The notes: generated by a model not told the origin, from the sequence alone. A stretch of DNA of 64,000 bases from Hirundichthys speculiger (GCA_018398805.1 JAGFBZ010002033.1:2503501-2567500); one strand, 5' to 3'; counted from the first letter of the stretch, positions 18,669-30,700 are shown. Program-made: numbers and translations.

Positions 18669-21600
18669 ATGGCCACACGTCTTCGACCGGTGAGTTGAAA
18701 CATAATTGATGGCCCAGATTAGTTTGAACTTTTTATAAAGACAACGGGATGCAGTTGATAATTGTCCTGTTTGTTTCACAGAGCAGTAAACGCTGTGCAG
18801 TGATCGGGGGTTCTGGTTTCCTGGGCAGACACTTGGTCGAGAAGCTGCTGGATCGAGGATATTCAGCTTCTGTGTTTGACATCCGTCAGAGCTACGAGCT
18901 GCCAGGCGTCACCTTTTTCCAAGGAGACCTCTGCGACAAACAGGTGAGTGACGCTACTTCCTTTCTCTAATCTTTCAAATTGAGGATCCTCATATCGAAG
19001 AAGACTTCAATCATGAGAATCATTTTATTTATGTATTTATTTATTTATTTATTTATTTTTTTTTGGGGGGGGGGGGGTGAAAGGCCCTTTTACAAATGAC
19101 TTTTTTTTTTTTCATTCAAATTTTTTATTTGGAACAAATGTGATACATGTTATACATTATTGCATGATTACATCATGTCCCTGTTTTTGATATAAATGTT
19201 TAAATAAAATAAAAAAGAAAAGAAAAAAAAGAGAGAAAGAAAAGAAAACATATCCACCTAAAACAATTAATACTTGAAACATCTCAGAGTCACAATATAT
19301 TAAAAAAAAAAACAAGAGTAAAGTAGCTCAGAAACTTAGAGGGAGTTAGTGAATTAGTCTCTTCTACTAGAGATTAATTAAAGTCCAATCTAAAAGAGGA
19401 TACATATTCAATCCATGACTTCCAGCAGTCTTCAAACTTTTCCTGTTCAAGTCTAAGTACAAATGTCAGTTTTTCCATGACAAAAATGTCATGGAAAACA
19501 TTGATCCAGTCCTCAATGGTGGGAGTTTCAGTTTGCAACCATTTTCTCGTGAGAGCCTTCTTACTTGCCAGCAACAAAATATTAAACATATGTCTGTTTT
19601 CAATGCCCTTAACAATAACTGGTCTCGAGAATGATTTTAAAACTTTTCCTGTCTACAAAACCAAACGCGAACGCTTGACCTGGTTGAGGTGAAACTACCC
19701 GGAGGATCGGTTCATCACCCTAACTTGATTTTAGAAAGGCAGGGTTGTAAATATAGATATTATTTTGGAAAAGCCAAGGCTGTAAACTCAGGGAACAATA
19801 ATATAGCTTAATTGATGTGGCATGGCATCATATTACTTAATATGATACCATGGCACAAAGGCACTGCACACCATGTGAAACAACAAACAAGTGGCCATGT
19901 GGCTCCACTAACCTCATGACTTTTGGTGAGGAAAAAGTAGCTTCATATTTTATGACTCCCAAAACAAAAGTCTAAACTCTGAGCCACTGGTCTCTGCTGC
20001 AGGGGGAACGTAGAAACTCTGTGGTTGTTCGTTATTCATCTTGAGGTCTTTTACTTCTATGTTGCCTTCCTGGAAGAAAGTAACAACAGTTATTTTAAAA
20101 TGCTGGGTTTATTAATACTGGGTAATAAAATAATATTATTCTTCCCTCTGTCTTGGAAACATTCCTGATGGAGCAGTAAAAAAAGATGATGGATACATTC
20201 TAAAGATCCTCCTGCAGGTGTCTATAAATATTAAAGAGCCTTTATCCTCCAGGGCAAATGATGAGTTTCTTACTGCTCCATAAAGAACTGGGATAAAATC
20301 AGAACAATGCTGTCTCCTGATGTATTTCCACAACATTGTACATTAGAATTTAGTTCATTTTAGCTTGATTTACAGATCATCTCATGGCCTTAGTTGGATT
20401 TATTTTCTTTTTTTTTTTTAATCTGGCCTGGCCCGGATCAGTGTGTCATGTCTGATGTGAGATGCTGTGAGGTGTCTGTCTCGTGTTTCTGCAGGCTCTG
20501 TTGCCAGTTCTGAAGGATGTGTCCCTGGTTTTCCACTGCGCTTCTCCAGCCCCCGGGAGCGATGACCGGCAGCTGTTTGAAAAGGTCAACATTCAGGGAA
20601 CACAAACGGTTATTCAGGCCTGCATTGAGGCTGGAGTACAGGTAACGAAGAACTTCTTCTTTTTTTTTTTTTTTTTTTTGTGAGCTTTTTCTTTAAGAAC
20701 TGGGGAAGATATCAAAGTGCCCAACTCTGCAATGTTTCCAGAAACTGGTTTTGACAAGCAGTGCCAGCGTGGTGTTCGAGGGGACAGACATTAAAAATGG
20801 AAGAGAGGATCTACCATATGCCAAGAAACCGATTGACTTCTACACTCAGACCAAAATTGAACAGGAGAAGGTAGGTGCCCCCCCCCATCCCATTTCTGCT
20901 TTTGCAGCCCAGTAATAGGTGCTGTTGCCTCAAAACAAGTATTTGCATACATTTCTCAACTGAAATGTTATGTTTTATCTGTTGTGATGAGGATTTCTCA
21001 CCTCAAAACAAAGTTTGGAAACTCTGCGTTGCTTAGTTTGAATTGCTATGAAGAATGTGCATGTTTCAGCTCCTTTTATTTTTTTTTAAAGGAGTAAGAG
21101 ACTGGTCAATTAAATAATAAAAAAAAAAACAAAATTAGTCATTTTGCATGACGTGATGTGTGACACATTTGTCATCTTTTTTTTTTTTTCCCTGGACTTA
21201 GAGTTTTGGCTCCTCCAACACTGTCAGATGTTAAAGACAGAGGAGGATGTTTTGCACTGGTGCAGACTTTTTGAACACCCTTGTCTCTGTGTTTTTAGTT
21301 GGTCCTCACAGCATGCGACGAGCAGAAGGGTTTCCTAACAGTTGCTATACGACCTCATGGCATCTTTGGCCCTCGGGACCCACAGCTGGTTCCCATCCTG
21401 GTGGACACGGCTCGCCGGGGCAAGATGAAGTTCATAATCGGGTGAGCAATGGATTTAATTTTAGAATACATCACTTATCAATCAGTCAAACTCAAACAGT
21501 TACACACAACTCTCTAATTTCATGTGTTTTGAATAAATATACATAATAGTGACGAACTATGTCAGTGGTGCAGTGAGCCTGTGTAACATCCTTGAAGTGT

Positions 21601-22737
21601 GGGATGTGAAAGAAAGGATGTATTTAGGCAATATTGAAAGATATTGCTGTGAATCAGAGAGAGAGAGTAGGATTCTCTGCAAACAAGCCACCACAGAGTA
21701 ACAAAATGTGTTTTGGTGCTCTGGTAATCTCAAACCCACTTGATGGATTATTTCTAGTTGCTTGATAAAACATTTAGTTTGTGGTGTGGCACTTTTCACA
21801 AAGCACCAGTTAGCAGCATCAATTTGTCGAGCTAAGCCTACTGTTCTGTTTGTGACCTTGTTTGAAAGCTTTAGAACAATGTTTTTAGCATTTACTTCTA
21901 TGTCCTTAGAGTAGAGTGGAACATTCTGGACACTGTTTTGTTCATCATTTAAAAAACCTGCTTTCTTCTCGCATCCTTTTGTCCAGTTCACTCCTGTCAG
22001 CTTCTCCTCTACTTGAAGAATTTAAATTAGCAGTGTGCTAAATGACTGCAAACTTTAACGTTAGGTCTTTTGTTTAAACTTATTTTAAGGATGTTTAATG
22101 TAGTCTTTTGTTTTCTCCAGTGATGGGACCAATCTAGTAGATTTCACATACGTGGAGAACGTTGTTCATGGACACATCCTGGCTGCTGAGAAACTGAGAC
22201 CAGACTCCCCCCTCTGCGGGAAAGTGCGTGAGAATAAAATGCAAAGCAAACTTGACCAAATTATACTTCTAAAAGCATATATTCATGATCACACAGTTTC
22301 TCACTAAATTCCAGGCTAATAGTTTTCTAATCATGCACTCTCCACTGCTCCTTCAGGCATATCACATCACCAATGATGAGCCAGTCCGCTTTTGGGACTT
22401 CATGTCTGACGTGTTGGTGGGTCTGGGATATCCTGCTCCACGCTTTCACCTCCCCTACAGGCTCGTGTACGGACTGGCCCTGCTCCTATGGCTGCTCACC
22501 TGGATCCTGCGTCCTCTTGTGTCTTTCAAACCCACCTTCACACCCATGAGAGTGGCTTTGGCCGGAACTCACCACTACTACAGCTGTAAGCGAGCCAAGG
22601 AGCACATGGGCTACAAACCAGTTGTCAGCCTGAGGGAGGGGATCACACGCACCGTGGAGAGCTACCCTCCATCTCAAACGCGGGGCTTGATGTTCAGGTT
22701 TAATATTGGCATAGAACACTTGATCAGGCTATACTGA
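18669..22737 (+). CDS. nsdhl: Sterol-4-alpha-carboxylate 3-dehydrogenase, decarboxylating (NSDHL), altered C-terminus
   Basis: NSDHL is an ER and lipid-droplet enzyme of post-squalene cholesterol synthesis. It oxidises and decarboxylates C4-carboxylated sterols with NAD(P)+. Exons: 18669-18689, 18782-18943, 20495-20641, 20742-20870, 21299-21441, 22121-22223, 22357-22737 (361 residues; human 373). A short N-terminus leads into the Rossmann motif GGSGFLG (16-22), the catalytic pair Tyr144/Lys148 in YTQTK, and the conserved [14 protein letters not shown] hydrophobic membrane segment ([14 protein letters not shown]) precedes [17 protein letters not shown]. After TVESYP the frame runs 22 residues with no resemblance to the family. 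Removing one C near 22670 gives a short tail, HLKRGA then stop, matching the human-type ending. So the last exon probably carries one extra base. Intron 2 holds a LINE fragment. Confidence 0.95.
19020..19079. repeat. TTTA-rich and poly-T/poly-G low-complexity tract
   Basis: Tandem ATTT units lead directly into T9 and G12 runs within nsdhl intron 2. Such a tract is prone to length errors and polymorphism. Confidence 0.9.
19095..19640 (-). mobile_element. 3'-end fragment of an L1/Tx1-type LINE in nsdhl intron 2
   Basis: On the minus strand, 19374-19589 encodes a peptide with [20 protein letters not shown], followed by a [15 protein letters not shown] stretch and a final Trp-rich WKSWIEYV segment. 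This is the conserved C-terminal tail after the reverse transcriptase of fish and amphibian L1-clade LINEs. The sequence below 19374 is the AT- and A-rich 3' UTR in reverse. No reverse-transcriptase core remains, so it is a 5'-truncated, dead copy. Confidence 0.8.
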
Positions 22738-24850
22738 AATGGACAAGTCAAAATGACAGAAGTCAGTGATGATCCTCATCTGACTATGTGATGCTTTCCT
22801 GTGCCTTTTCATGGTATGTGCCATTTCCACCAACAGATGGCACTAGATGGTCGTTGTATTGATTCATGTGACAGTCTCTGAACAGTAAAGGCCCAGTTTG
22901 TTGCATGATTTAAGCAAACACAGATTGATTTTTGTCTTATTTTCATTTTTATTGTTTAATCTGTGTGTTGTACACTCACAAAGGACTCTGCTGCTCAGAT
23001 GTCAAACGCCTTAATACAGTCCACTAGTCAACAGTGCTCTTGAATGAATGAAAATACCAAACTGCAGCGGTTGGACCTCAGGGAGACTCTTGAGGCTTAC
23101 ATGGGGGCCAGAATCCTTGGGGCTAGATCTGAAAAAAAAGCATTAGTACAACCTTTTAGATGTGGGAACTCTGCAGAATGTACCAACATATCACTGCTCT
23201 CAGTTTAAACACTCATTCTTTTTTACTTTTGATGACAACAATAGTAATCAAAACATTTACACGTTTCTCCTACCCATTTTCCCTGTAAAAGTCTCTTGCT
23301 TGTTGCGATCCCAGGCGAAGGTGTAAATTAGCAGTCTGTGAAATGACAATCTTGGAAATGTAATGTTCCATCAAAAAAAAAAAAAAACATTTTTCTTTTT
23401 GTGGAACTGTTGCAAAATGTTTGAAGATGCTGACTTGATCGGACCAAAACTGTTATGTTTGTCTCATTGAATTCATATACCATGAAAACAAAACCTGATT
23501 TATCTTGCTGCAGTAAGCAATATTGCTTTGAAACCTTTGGGTGTTGACTTTGATCTGGATGTTAGTTTGACACATTCTACTGACTCATTGTTTCAGAGGT
23601 AAAATAGATTTAAAAATGAAATTGCTCAGGAATAAGATCTAACTCTAAAACTCAATGTTCAAATCAGAAGCAAAGTCAAGACTAAGCTAAACACGGAGAT
23701 GAAAATAAATGACTAAAGTAAATTTTAGAAACATGCACAAATAAATAACAAAATGCATTTGAAACATGTTTGTAATTGGGTGATTTTGCATTGAGGATGG
23801 GAGAGTCGGACTGCTGTGTAGCTTTCTCCAGAGGAGCCCAAAGATTCTCAGTAGTTAATACCGTGACTCAGGTGGTCAATCCATGTGACAATGATGCAAC
23901 TTTTACAATTTGTACCTGATCAACAATGGCATTGTCGTCTTAGAATATCTCTGCGCAGGGAAGAAAGTCTGTTGTTGGAAGAACCTGGTCATTCAGTACA
24001 TTCAGGTTGTCAGATGACACATTTATTTATTTATTTATTTTTTTGACTCATAATGTTGCTCAACCTGAACCTGCCCCATTGATGCAACTTCAGATCCTTG
24101 TTCTTCTCTCACAGGCTTGAACAGTTCGTATGATGGGTGTATCACTTCATCTGTTATTCTTCTTACCCTGGTGCCCCCATCACTCAGGAACGAGGTTAAT
24201 CTAGAGTCATCAGCCTCCATGAACCTTTTCTTTGATTAGATTTCATCACAAAAAGAAAAAAAGTTTTGACTGAATGTCAGTGACAGAAAGCACACGTGAC
24301 AGTTTTTTCTTGTTAGTTGACTGATTTTAGTGCTGTGCAGATGAAAGAAATGTTACATGTCTGAGGTGGGCAGGCTATGTTGTAGCTTTGTTGATGCAAA
24401 AACAAAGGTAAACATGCTGCAGGTGAGCAGATGCTTCAGTTTTTGAATCAGTCTGTGGTTCTGCAGGGTGGGGGATGTTATCTGTGAATCACTGTGGTGC
24501 AGAGGTCTTCGGAACAACCTGAAAACCCGAGGTTCCGACCCGAATCGGGTCTTGGGTCCATTCAAAAGACGTGACTCCCGGTTTGGGTCGGAATCGGTAC
24601 AGTTAGTCTCGGGTCCGGTCGGTGCTCTCTGACAGGCTGGGTCGGCGTTGACTCGAGAGAGGTAAAGATATTGGCGGTGGCAGCCAATGTCAGGACTCGG
24701 GGCAGTTTAATTAATTATACATTAACGTGGTGTATTTGTCATGAAATAATCGTGTTGCCATAGCGTCGTTATTACCGGCATGCCCGGCAGCTGTAAAGCA
24801 CAACGGATCACCAACATGACAACGCTGGATGAGAGAACATATTTATGACA
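22738..24850 (+). other. nsdhl 3' UTR and repeat-poor intergenic sequence
   Basis: The first 200 bases after the nsdhl stop are its probable 3' UTR; no canonical AATAAA stands out. The remainder is AT-rich with scattered homopolymers. An odd GC-richer patch at 24490-24680 contains repeated CGGGTC/GACCCG words (CCCGAGGTTCCGACCCGAAT, GGGTCGGAATCGG). It resembles a degraded transposon end, but I could not assign it. No gene was recognised. Confidence 0.4.
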
Positions 24851-24854
24851 CGTC

Positions 24855-24896
24855 CTGGCCGGTGCTGGTACGCGTACCATAGTTTGCGCACCACTG
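24855..24896 (-). mobile_element. hAT-type terminal fragment related to the element at 39513
   Basis: Read on the minus strand the segment begins CAGTGGTGCGCAAACTATGG and continues with a TACGCGTACCAG motif. This nearly matches the left end of the MITE at 39513-39838, so a solo or degraded end of the same family is likely. Confidence 0.6.
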
Positions 24897-24904
24897 TATT
24901 AACG

Positions 24905-25135
24905 CAATGGGGGCCAAATAATATTCCACACCCCATTTTTCAGTTTTTTATTTGTTAAAAAAGTTTAAAATATACAATAAATTTCATTCCACTTAACGAT
25001 TGTGTGCCACTTGTTGTTGATTCTTGACAAAAAAAATTAAAATTTTATCTCTTTATGTTTGAAGCCTGAAATGTGGCAAAAGGTTGAAAAGTTCAAGTTG
25101 GCCAAATACTTTCACAAGGCTCTATACTTTTGATG
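24905..25135 (+). mobile_element. 3' end of a Tc1/mariner-type element
   Basis: The words GCCACTTGTTGTTGATTCTT, TTTATGTTTGAAGCCTGAAA, TGTGGCAAAAGGTTG and AATACTTTCACAAGGC follow the consensus of a very common fish Tc1/mariner 3' terminus. No coding sequence remains. This is recognition from memory. Confidence 0.65.
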
Positions 25136-25424
25136 CTTCTTAAAGAATACTTTAACTCACCAAACAGTAACAAATCTGGAGCTTGTCTGCTGGGAATTCA
25201 CCAGAAATGTTGAGGAAGTGATGAAAACAGACTGGAAGGAAGAGTTGCTACATCAGATGATCATATGTAAAAGTGACATGCATTCACAATATGCCACTTC
25301 AGCTGAGGGTTTAGTCAGGCATATCAATTACCTAAAAAAAGAAGAAAACAGTTTGAGAATTTCAGTGATGACAGAGGACTAAAGTAATACATAATTCACC
25401 TATTAAATAGTGAGCTGAAAAATA

Positions 25425-25720
25425 CACCAATTAGCCATAAAATTACGACCACCCACCTACTGTTGATCAGGTCCTCCCTGTTGTCCAAAGGAGGTCTGAC
25501 CAGTCATGTCCTGAAGCGTCTGGTTGCTGGGTGTTGGCTGTAAACTGTTGAACCTCCTGGGCTGGAGTCTCATCTCAAAGATGCCATCGGTTCCCATCAG
25601 ATTGGTGTCGAGGGAGTCTGGAAACCACATGAATACCTCAGACTTGATGAGTTCTTCCCAAAAAATGTAGATAAGTCCATTGTTTGTCTGCTGGAGGATG
25701 CTGCTGTGGTGTCTAAACAA
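25425..25720. mobile_element. Fragment of a fish DNA-transposon family
   Basis: CACCAATTAGCCATAAAATT and the following ACGACCACCCACC motif resemble a well-known interspersed repeat terminus in fishes (consensus like GATCAGCCATAACATTA then ACCACC). The 87-codon minus-strand open frame here has no recognisable domain and is probably incidental. The superfamily is not certain. Confidence 0.5.
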
Positions 25721-25743
25721 TATGATCTTTTATCTCTTATATA

Positions 25744-26454
25744 CAGTCATGAAAATTTTTTTTAGACCACCCTTGTTTTCTTCAGTTTCTTGTTCATTTT
25801 AATGCCTGGTACAACTAAAGGTACATTTGTTTGGACAAACATAACGATAACCACAAAGATTGCTCCTAAGAGTTTTATTTAAGAGCTGATATCTTACCAT
25901 TTTCCGTGGTTTTCTTGATTATAACCTAAATCACTTAAGTTTTTACATCAATAGCTATGGCGTTGTACTGCCAAAAACACTGCTTTTATGCATTCAGTGT
26001 TTTCTTTTCTGTCTGTTTTAGTCACATGATGACGTTTAGTGGTACCAGGTATTAAAATGAACAAGAAAGTGAAGAATAAATGGTGGTCTAATAATTTTTT
26101 CCATGACTATATACACATGTATTATGGTTGTATGATGCGTGAGGGGAATTCCAAGATGGCAGGTGGGGTCACATGAGAGTCTTGTTGCTGAGGGAAGGAC
26201 AGGGTCAAATCACCAGAGCTAGAATGTTTCCTAGCCACCAACATGGTGCACAGGGGAGTTATGCGCATCGGTTCTTCCACACTTCGCAGCTCACTCCCTA
26301 GACACATCACGGTCGGACACATGTGTGGTTGTCCTTGGCTACCAGCGGGGTCTCCTTCGGATTAAGGCCGCTGGGGAAGGCAGACCTTCCTTGCTGGAGC
26401 AGGCCAGAGAGATGTGAAGAAAAAATGGTGGTCTAATAATTTTTTCCATGACTG
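25744..26454. mobile_element. TA-flanked MITE containing an internal insertion
   Basis: The left end begins TA|CAGTCATGAAAA and includes TTTAGACCACC. The right end at 26454 reads GGTGGTCTAATA, then CCATGACTG|TA. They are inverted repeats of about 30 bp with TA at both flanks, as for Tc1/mariner-type MITEs. A second, near-identical right end occurs at 26070-26108. Between the two right ends lies 306 bp of another repeat (26109-26414) that also occurs at 30701. The element is non-coding. Confidence 0.75.
26109..26414. repeat. Dispersed repeat, copy 1 (truncated)
   Basis: About 306 bp is nearly identical and in the same orientation to 30701-31010, with a handful of substitutions (for example CACATGAGAG versus CAAATGAGAG). 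This copy stops at CCAGAGAGATG and runs straight into MITE sequence. The family was not recognised. Both copies contain a CACATCACGGTCGGACAC motif. Confidence 0.85.
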
Positions 26455-26759
26455 TAAGTTTTGACCATGTTCTTTAAAGAAGTCACTGAGTTTGTTTCCT
26501 ACCTTTTGAGGAATGTGGCTTGTGTGGGTGTATTACTCTGAGATAGATAAGTAAGTGGAGTAAATGTAAAATCTGTCAGAGCATTTGACTGATTCAATCT
26601 GTATAACTTAGATAGGCGTTGCATCGAGAGACTATAAAAGCCTTTGCAATCCCTTTGTTTGGTGATTTTTTTCCAGATTGGCACAGAAGTCCCAGACAGT
26701 CGCGGAAAGTCTGTATTTAGCCTTTTTTTTTAACTTGTAATAAATGTATCCATTTAAAA

Positions 26760-28070
26760 GTTGGCTTCGGAGCATCATCTTTTTCACACCCTGACACTTC
26801 AACACTGCACGATGAGATCGAGAGAAGAAAAGAGCCTCGAAACCACACATTGTCGCCATGGAGATCTTCAACTTTTACATTTTCAACTTAAACAACATTG
26901 CTATGTTGAGGAGCGTAATAAGTCTGCAATAACATTTTTAGATAAGTGGCACATTCCAAAAGAACTGTTTTGTGAGTCTCAGTTTCCATCAGAATCTAAT
27001 GGTTCGTGACTTGTGTTGAGGAATTATAGGCCTGCCACTGCAACACAGGTATTAACAGCTTGAAGAATGATGGAGCGCCATCATTTTGGATTGATTTAAA
27101 AGGGTCCTTCGTCATGAGGGGCAAGAACTGGGATGTGCAATGCAGTCGACGGCACTATCATGCATAGAGTGTCCTCGTTCAGCAAAACCGCCAGCAAAGT
27201 CCTCTTCGACCCTGCGGTCACTTGGTTTACCGCCACATGCTGTCGAGATACTGATACCAAAAATACAGCTGATGGTTCAGTATTCACAAAGTGTAACATA
27301 CCAGGCCCGAAGCCACTGCCAGTCCGACTGAGGTTCAAGAGACTGCTGACAGTTTGTTGTTTCGCACCTCAGGTGTGGCTCGACGCGCTCCGAGACACAC
27401 TCAAAAGTAGGCCGCGGCATATAAAAATAAAAACGCTGCACATCTTCATCAAAATGGTTGAGGACATTTTGATGAATTGTGACTAGAACACAATTCCTTG
27501 CAGTCTCCCTCTTCTTTACAGTCTTGTCTCTGGAAACATCCCTTACTGGGTCAGAACAAGCAGCCGATGTCCCGGTTCTCTTTCAGTCTCTCCAGGAAAG
27601 TGTTCTCGTCACAGAGACTTGTTGCTCGCAGGATTCAGACAGTGTAGATGAGACGCAACAATTTTGCCCGTATTTGCAAAGTTGAGAGTAAGTATATGTC
27701 TTACTCCATATTTTCCATTGAGCATGTGGTCACGCATCCGTAGACTGAAAAATGATCTGTGAAAGCGTACACACTGGGGAAGCAATGCTCTGCATTTGTG
27801 GATCCATGTGAATACACGGAGTGATGTGAGGCGGAGGAATAAAGAGGGGATCTCTGTGTGAAAGTAGCAATCATTCAGGGATTGGAGTGGCTGCATACAA
27901 ATGTTAATTAGAGGCTGAGAAGTCTGTTTGCTAAAGTCTTGAGGGCCGTGTATACTCTCGCGGCAATGTGTCGCCATCAGCTTGTCGCAGAGATGCCGCA
28001 GACACTTTTGATTTATACTTGCGCGGTCTCCGCTATGTTATTCCATGCTACATCGCGAGAGCGACAATCA
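26760..28070. other. Intergenic region with unassigned, possibly transposon-derived sequence
   Basis: Between 27050 and 27700 base composition is more even than around it, and open frames of 60-117 codons occur on both strands (longest 27133-27486 on plus). None shows a domain I can name. The sequence lies next to the MADF remnant at 28075 and could be decayed transposon DNA, but no DDE transposase motif was found. Repeated TCGCGG/CGCGAG words occur at 27955-28065. Confidence 0.3.
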
Positions 28071-28074
28071 AGAA

Positions 28075-28260
28075 CTAGCTAAACTTACTCAATGTATCTC
28101 TTGCGTTTTTCCACTTCCTCACCATCTCGGCTGTATCCAGACCCACATTCATCGCAATCTCCCTCCATGAATTACTAGAATATGTGCTGTCTTTGTAGTG
28201 TGGAAGAACCAGAATCGTACAGATGTGGGTACTTCCTCATTTCTTTAATGACGCGCTCTT
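28075..28260 (-). pseudogene. MADF (Myb/SANT-like) domain remnant, Harbinger-associated type
   Basis: Translation of the minus strand gives ERVIKEMRKYPHLYDSGSS, then, after a frame change at about 28198, YKDSTYSSNSWREIAMNVG and DTAEMVRKWKNARDTLSKFS followed by TAG at 28075. The order, with spaced Trp residues (SWREIA, VRKWKNARD) and LYD, is that of a MADF domain. Such domains occur as the second protein of PIF/Harbinger transposons and in host transcription factors. A frameshift and an early stop mark this copy as dead. No partner transposase was found. Confidence 0.75.
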
Positions 28261-28339
28261 TTCAACACGGATGTAGAATTGACCAATCAAGGCCTCCTTA
28301 TTTTCCTCTCTGCAACACTGTCTGCGTCGACCTACAATT

Positions 28340-28590
28340 TTGGGTAGGTGCATTTAACCTCTGCTACCTCCAACTCTGCCTCCTGTCTTTCCCTCAGTGC
28401 CACAATTTCTAAACCATACAACATCACAGGTCTTTTCTACACTCTCCTTTGCTCTGGACTATTGACCATAAGTTCTTAAAATCCTCCACCTTCTTTACCT
28501 CTGCTACCTGTAGCCTCACTGTTCCACCTGGGTTCCTCTCATTCACACATGTATTCTGTTTTGTTGCGGGTAACCTTCATTCCTACTTGT
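28340..28590 (-). mobile_element. Non-LTR retrotransposon reverse-transcriptase fragment, decayed
   Basis: The minus strand encodes NKTEYM, then after a 2-base loss NERNPGGTVRLQVAEVKKVE, DFKNLWSIVQSKGEC and, after a gap, VMLYGLEIVALRERQEAELE. These are the late RT blocks of a common fish LINE (consensus like SKTEYMCVNER, then EFKYLGSTVQ and AMLYGLETV). Frameshifts and an internal deletion show it is inactive. The clade (RTE-like?) is uncertain. Confidence 0.75.
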
Positions 28591-28599
28591 GTGTGTAAT

Positions 28600-30210
28600 T
28601 AAAACTTTGTTCTGGTTCTTTGTTTTACATGCATTTATTTTTAACAGGACTGGTTGCGCTGCGCAAACGATGCCTGTTTTACTCCCTTCTATAAACTGAT
28701 GGATATCTTTTCCACCGGAGATGTAAAGTTAATTTCTCCTTTGCTAGATAGCTGTGAAATATGTTAATTTCTAGTCAAAATGGCAACAAAACATGAGATA
28801 CAAATATTCATAAAGCCTTACATCCTTTAAATCCTTGACAATGGATAAGATAGAAATTCCTCTTCTGCGGATTGAAGACCCAGCAGAAGAAAATGGCTGA
28901 TTTCTACAGAAATGGCTCATCCTTTAGGACAAGTTAGTCTAAATGTGTTTGGGCATCTCAAAGGATATTGGCGACGTCTCCCAATGAGAAGTGAAGACAT
29001 TGTTGCTGCATGCGGTGTTCACTACAATGTCTGTGAAATCCTGCCTGAGTGGCGCACAGACGTTTGTGCTTAATCTGTGTTTGAGAGCATTAAGTGGAGC
29101 TCAATGGGCTTTTTGAGTGTCCTTCTTGTATCTCAGTGCATACAAGTGAACACAGCAGGCCTTGATTGCTATACTTAACTTAAACACTCCCACCTACTCT
29201 GTTTAGAACTGGAATCCCAGACAAGTGTGTTAAACCTCGGTTTCAACAGTGCATTATTTCATGTACTTGCATGCGAAGGTTTACGTTATAAACAGAAAGT
29301 TTTCATGTCTGGCATCCAGACACGAGTTGGTAGGTTGTTAGCATTGTTTTATGAATAGGCCGACGTTATCAAGAGTCATCAAAGTACCACACTCTATCCA
29401 GATGCAGAATCTTCATGTTTGTCATCAGATGTCAGATTTCAAACGTTGCTGTGCACCCTCATGAAGATCTCTGGTCCTGTTGTGGTGATTGCAGCTTGAT
29501 ATTTAACATCTCATGGTATAATCTGACCTGACTCTTTTGCATCTCAAAGGATGGACATCTGCCAAACCCTCTTTCTCCTCTCCACTGCCTCTCTCCTTAT
29601 CCTCTCCTGCTGCTTCCTGTTCTGTTGGAGATGGAGATCTTCTCTTTAATTCTCTTCGTCTCCATAAATGGTGTTTGTATGTTGTTTGAGAAAAGCGCAA
29701 GTTTTGACATTTTGTGATCCCCTTTTCCTGACAAGCTAGGAACATTTTTAAAAATAAAGCAATGTTAAAAGTGTGGTTACTGAAATGTGTTTGCATTGAG
29801 TCATCAACTTGCATTCAATATTTATCTATTTTAGATGAACTTGTTTAGATAGATTACCTGTTTTATCACTCTCTGGTGGACCTCCAGTCTCTTTTTATTT
29901 CTTCCAGATCCAAACTGCTCAGAAGAGGTCTTGCCGACCGGCTCTTGTCTCACATGGTACTACATGTAGTAAAATATGTTAAGCTCTCTCACTCACTGCC
30001 ACTCCAGTGATCTATAATGTTATGTATTTTGTGATTTCAATTTATTAGTCATTTGTGATTTGCTTCAGTTCATTATAGGTAACCGTATCCTGTACAGTGT
30101 CACATAGTTGTCAACAAATTTCATTCTTGAACTTCAGCAGGCAGCAGTTCCTTGATTTCATTTACATTCCAGTTTCCTGCCATCTTCTTTTTCCTCAATT
30201 TAATTTTTTT
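28600..30210. other. Intergenic sequence, no gene recognised
   Basis: AT-rich DNA without splice-bounded conserved frames. The 103-codon minus-strand open frame at 29503-29814 is rich in Glu/Arg and looks like a chance frame in purine-rich sequence. Confidence 0.4.
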
Positions 30211-30214
30211 GTCT

Positions 30215-30290
30215 AAGTGGTTGACACTGTTGCATCCTAGGAAAAAGGTTCCTGGTTTGAATCCCGATAGGGGCTCTGTGATTTGTGTTG
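30215..30290 (+). repeat. tRNA-like repeat fragment (SINE-type box B)
   Basis: AAGTGGTTGACACTGTTGCA and GGTTCCTGGTTTGAATCC resemble the box A/box B spacing of tRNA-related fish repeats. It is too diverged to be a functional tRNA, and no acceptor stem pairs. Confidence 0.45.
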
Positions 30291-30700
30291 TGTATATAAA
30301 GTACTTGTTGAGTTATGAAGGGGTTATTTATAACTGTCTTTGGAGATAGTTGTTAATAGCAAGAAATATATTAACAAAGTTCATAAATTGAAATAAGGCA
30401 CCACCTGATAAAGACTAAACGGCACAGTCAGTCTCAAAATGGATGTTGTTCTGTGCGTTCCAGCCTGTGACCAGGTGTGGCGCTATAGAGCAACAGAGAA
30501 GGTGTGAGACCTCTTCAACCAGCAACTGTTGCAAACTTGTGTAATTAAACCACAAACAGCTTCTCCCATAAGAATATATCAGAATTTATTAACACAAGTA
30601 TTGGGATGAACAAAAACTTGAATTAAGATTCTGATATCTACTAACTAAAAGACAACTAGGTTAACATAAGCAAATAAACATTATGGTGAAAAGAGTGTCA

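Noticed and set aside
20136..20336. Weak inverted repeat (GAGCAGTAA and TTACTGCTC) with a small minus-strand frame in nsdhl intron 2
   Set aside because: Arms are short and there is no target duplication; not enough to call an element.
27133..27486. 117-codon plus-strand open frame
   Set aside because: No recognisable domain, no splice context, and competing frames on both strands; it sits in transposon-rich DNA.
29503..29814. 103-codon minus-strand frame with Glu/Arg-rich stretch
   Set aside because: Low complexity in purine-rich DNA, with no homology recognised.
30215..30290. tRNA gene
   Set aside because: Box B is imperfect and no cloverleaf can be drawn, so it was kept as a tRNA-like repeat fragment.
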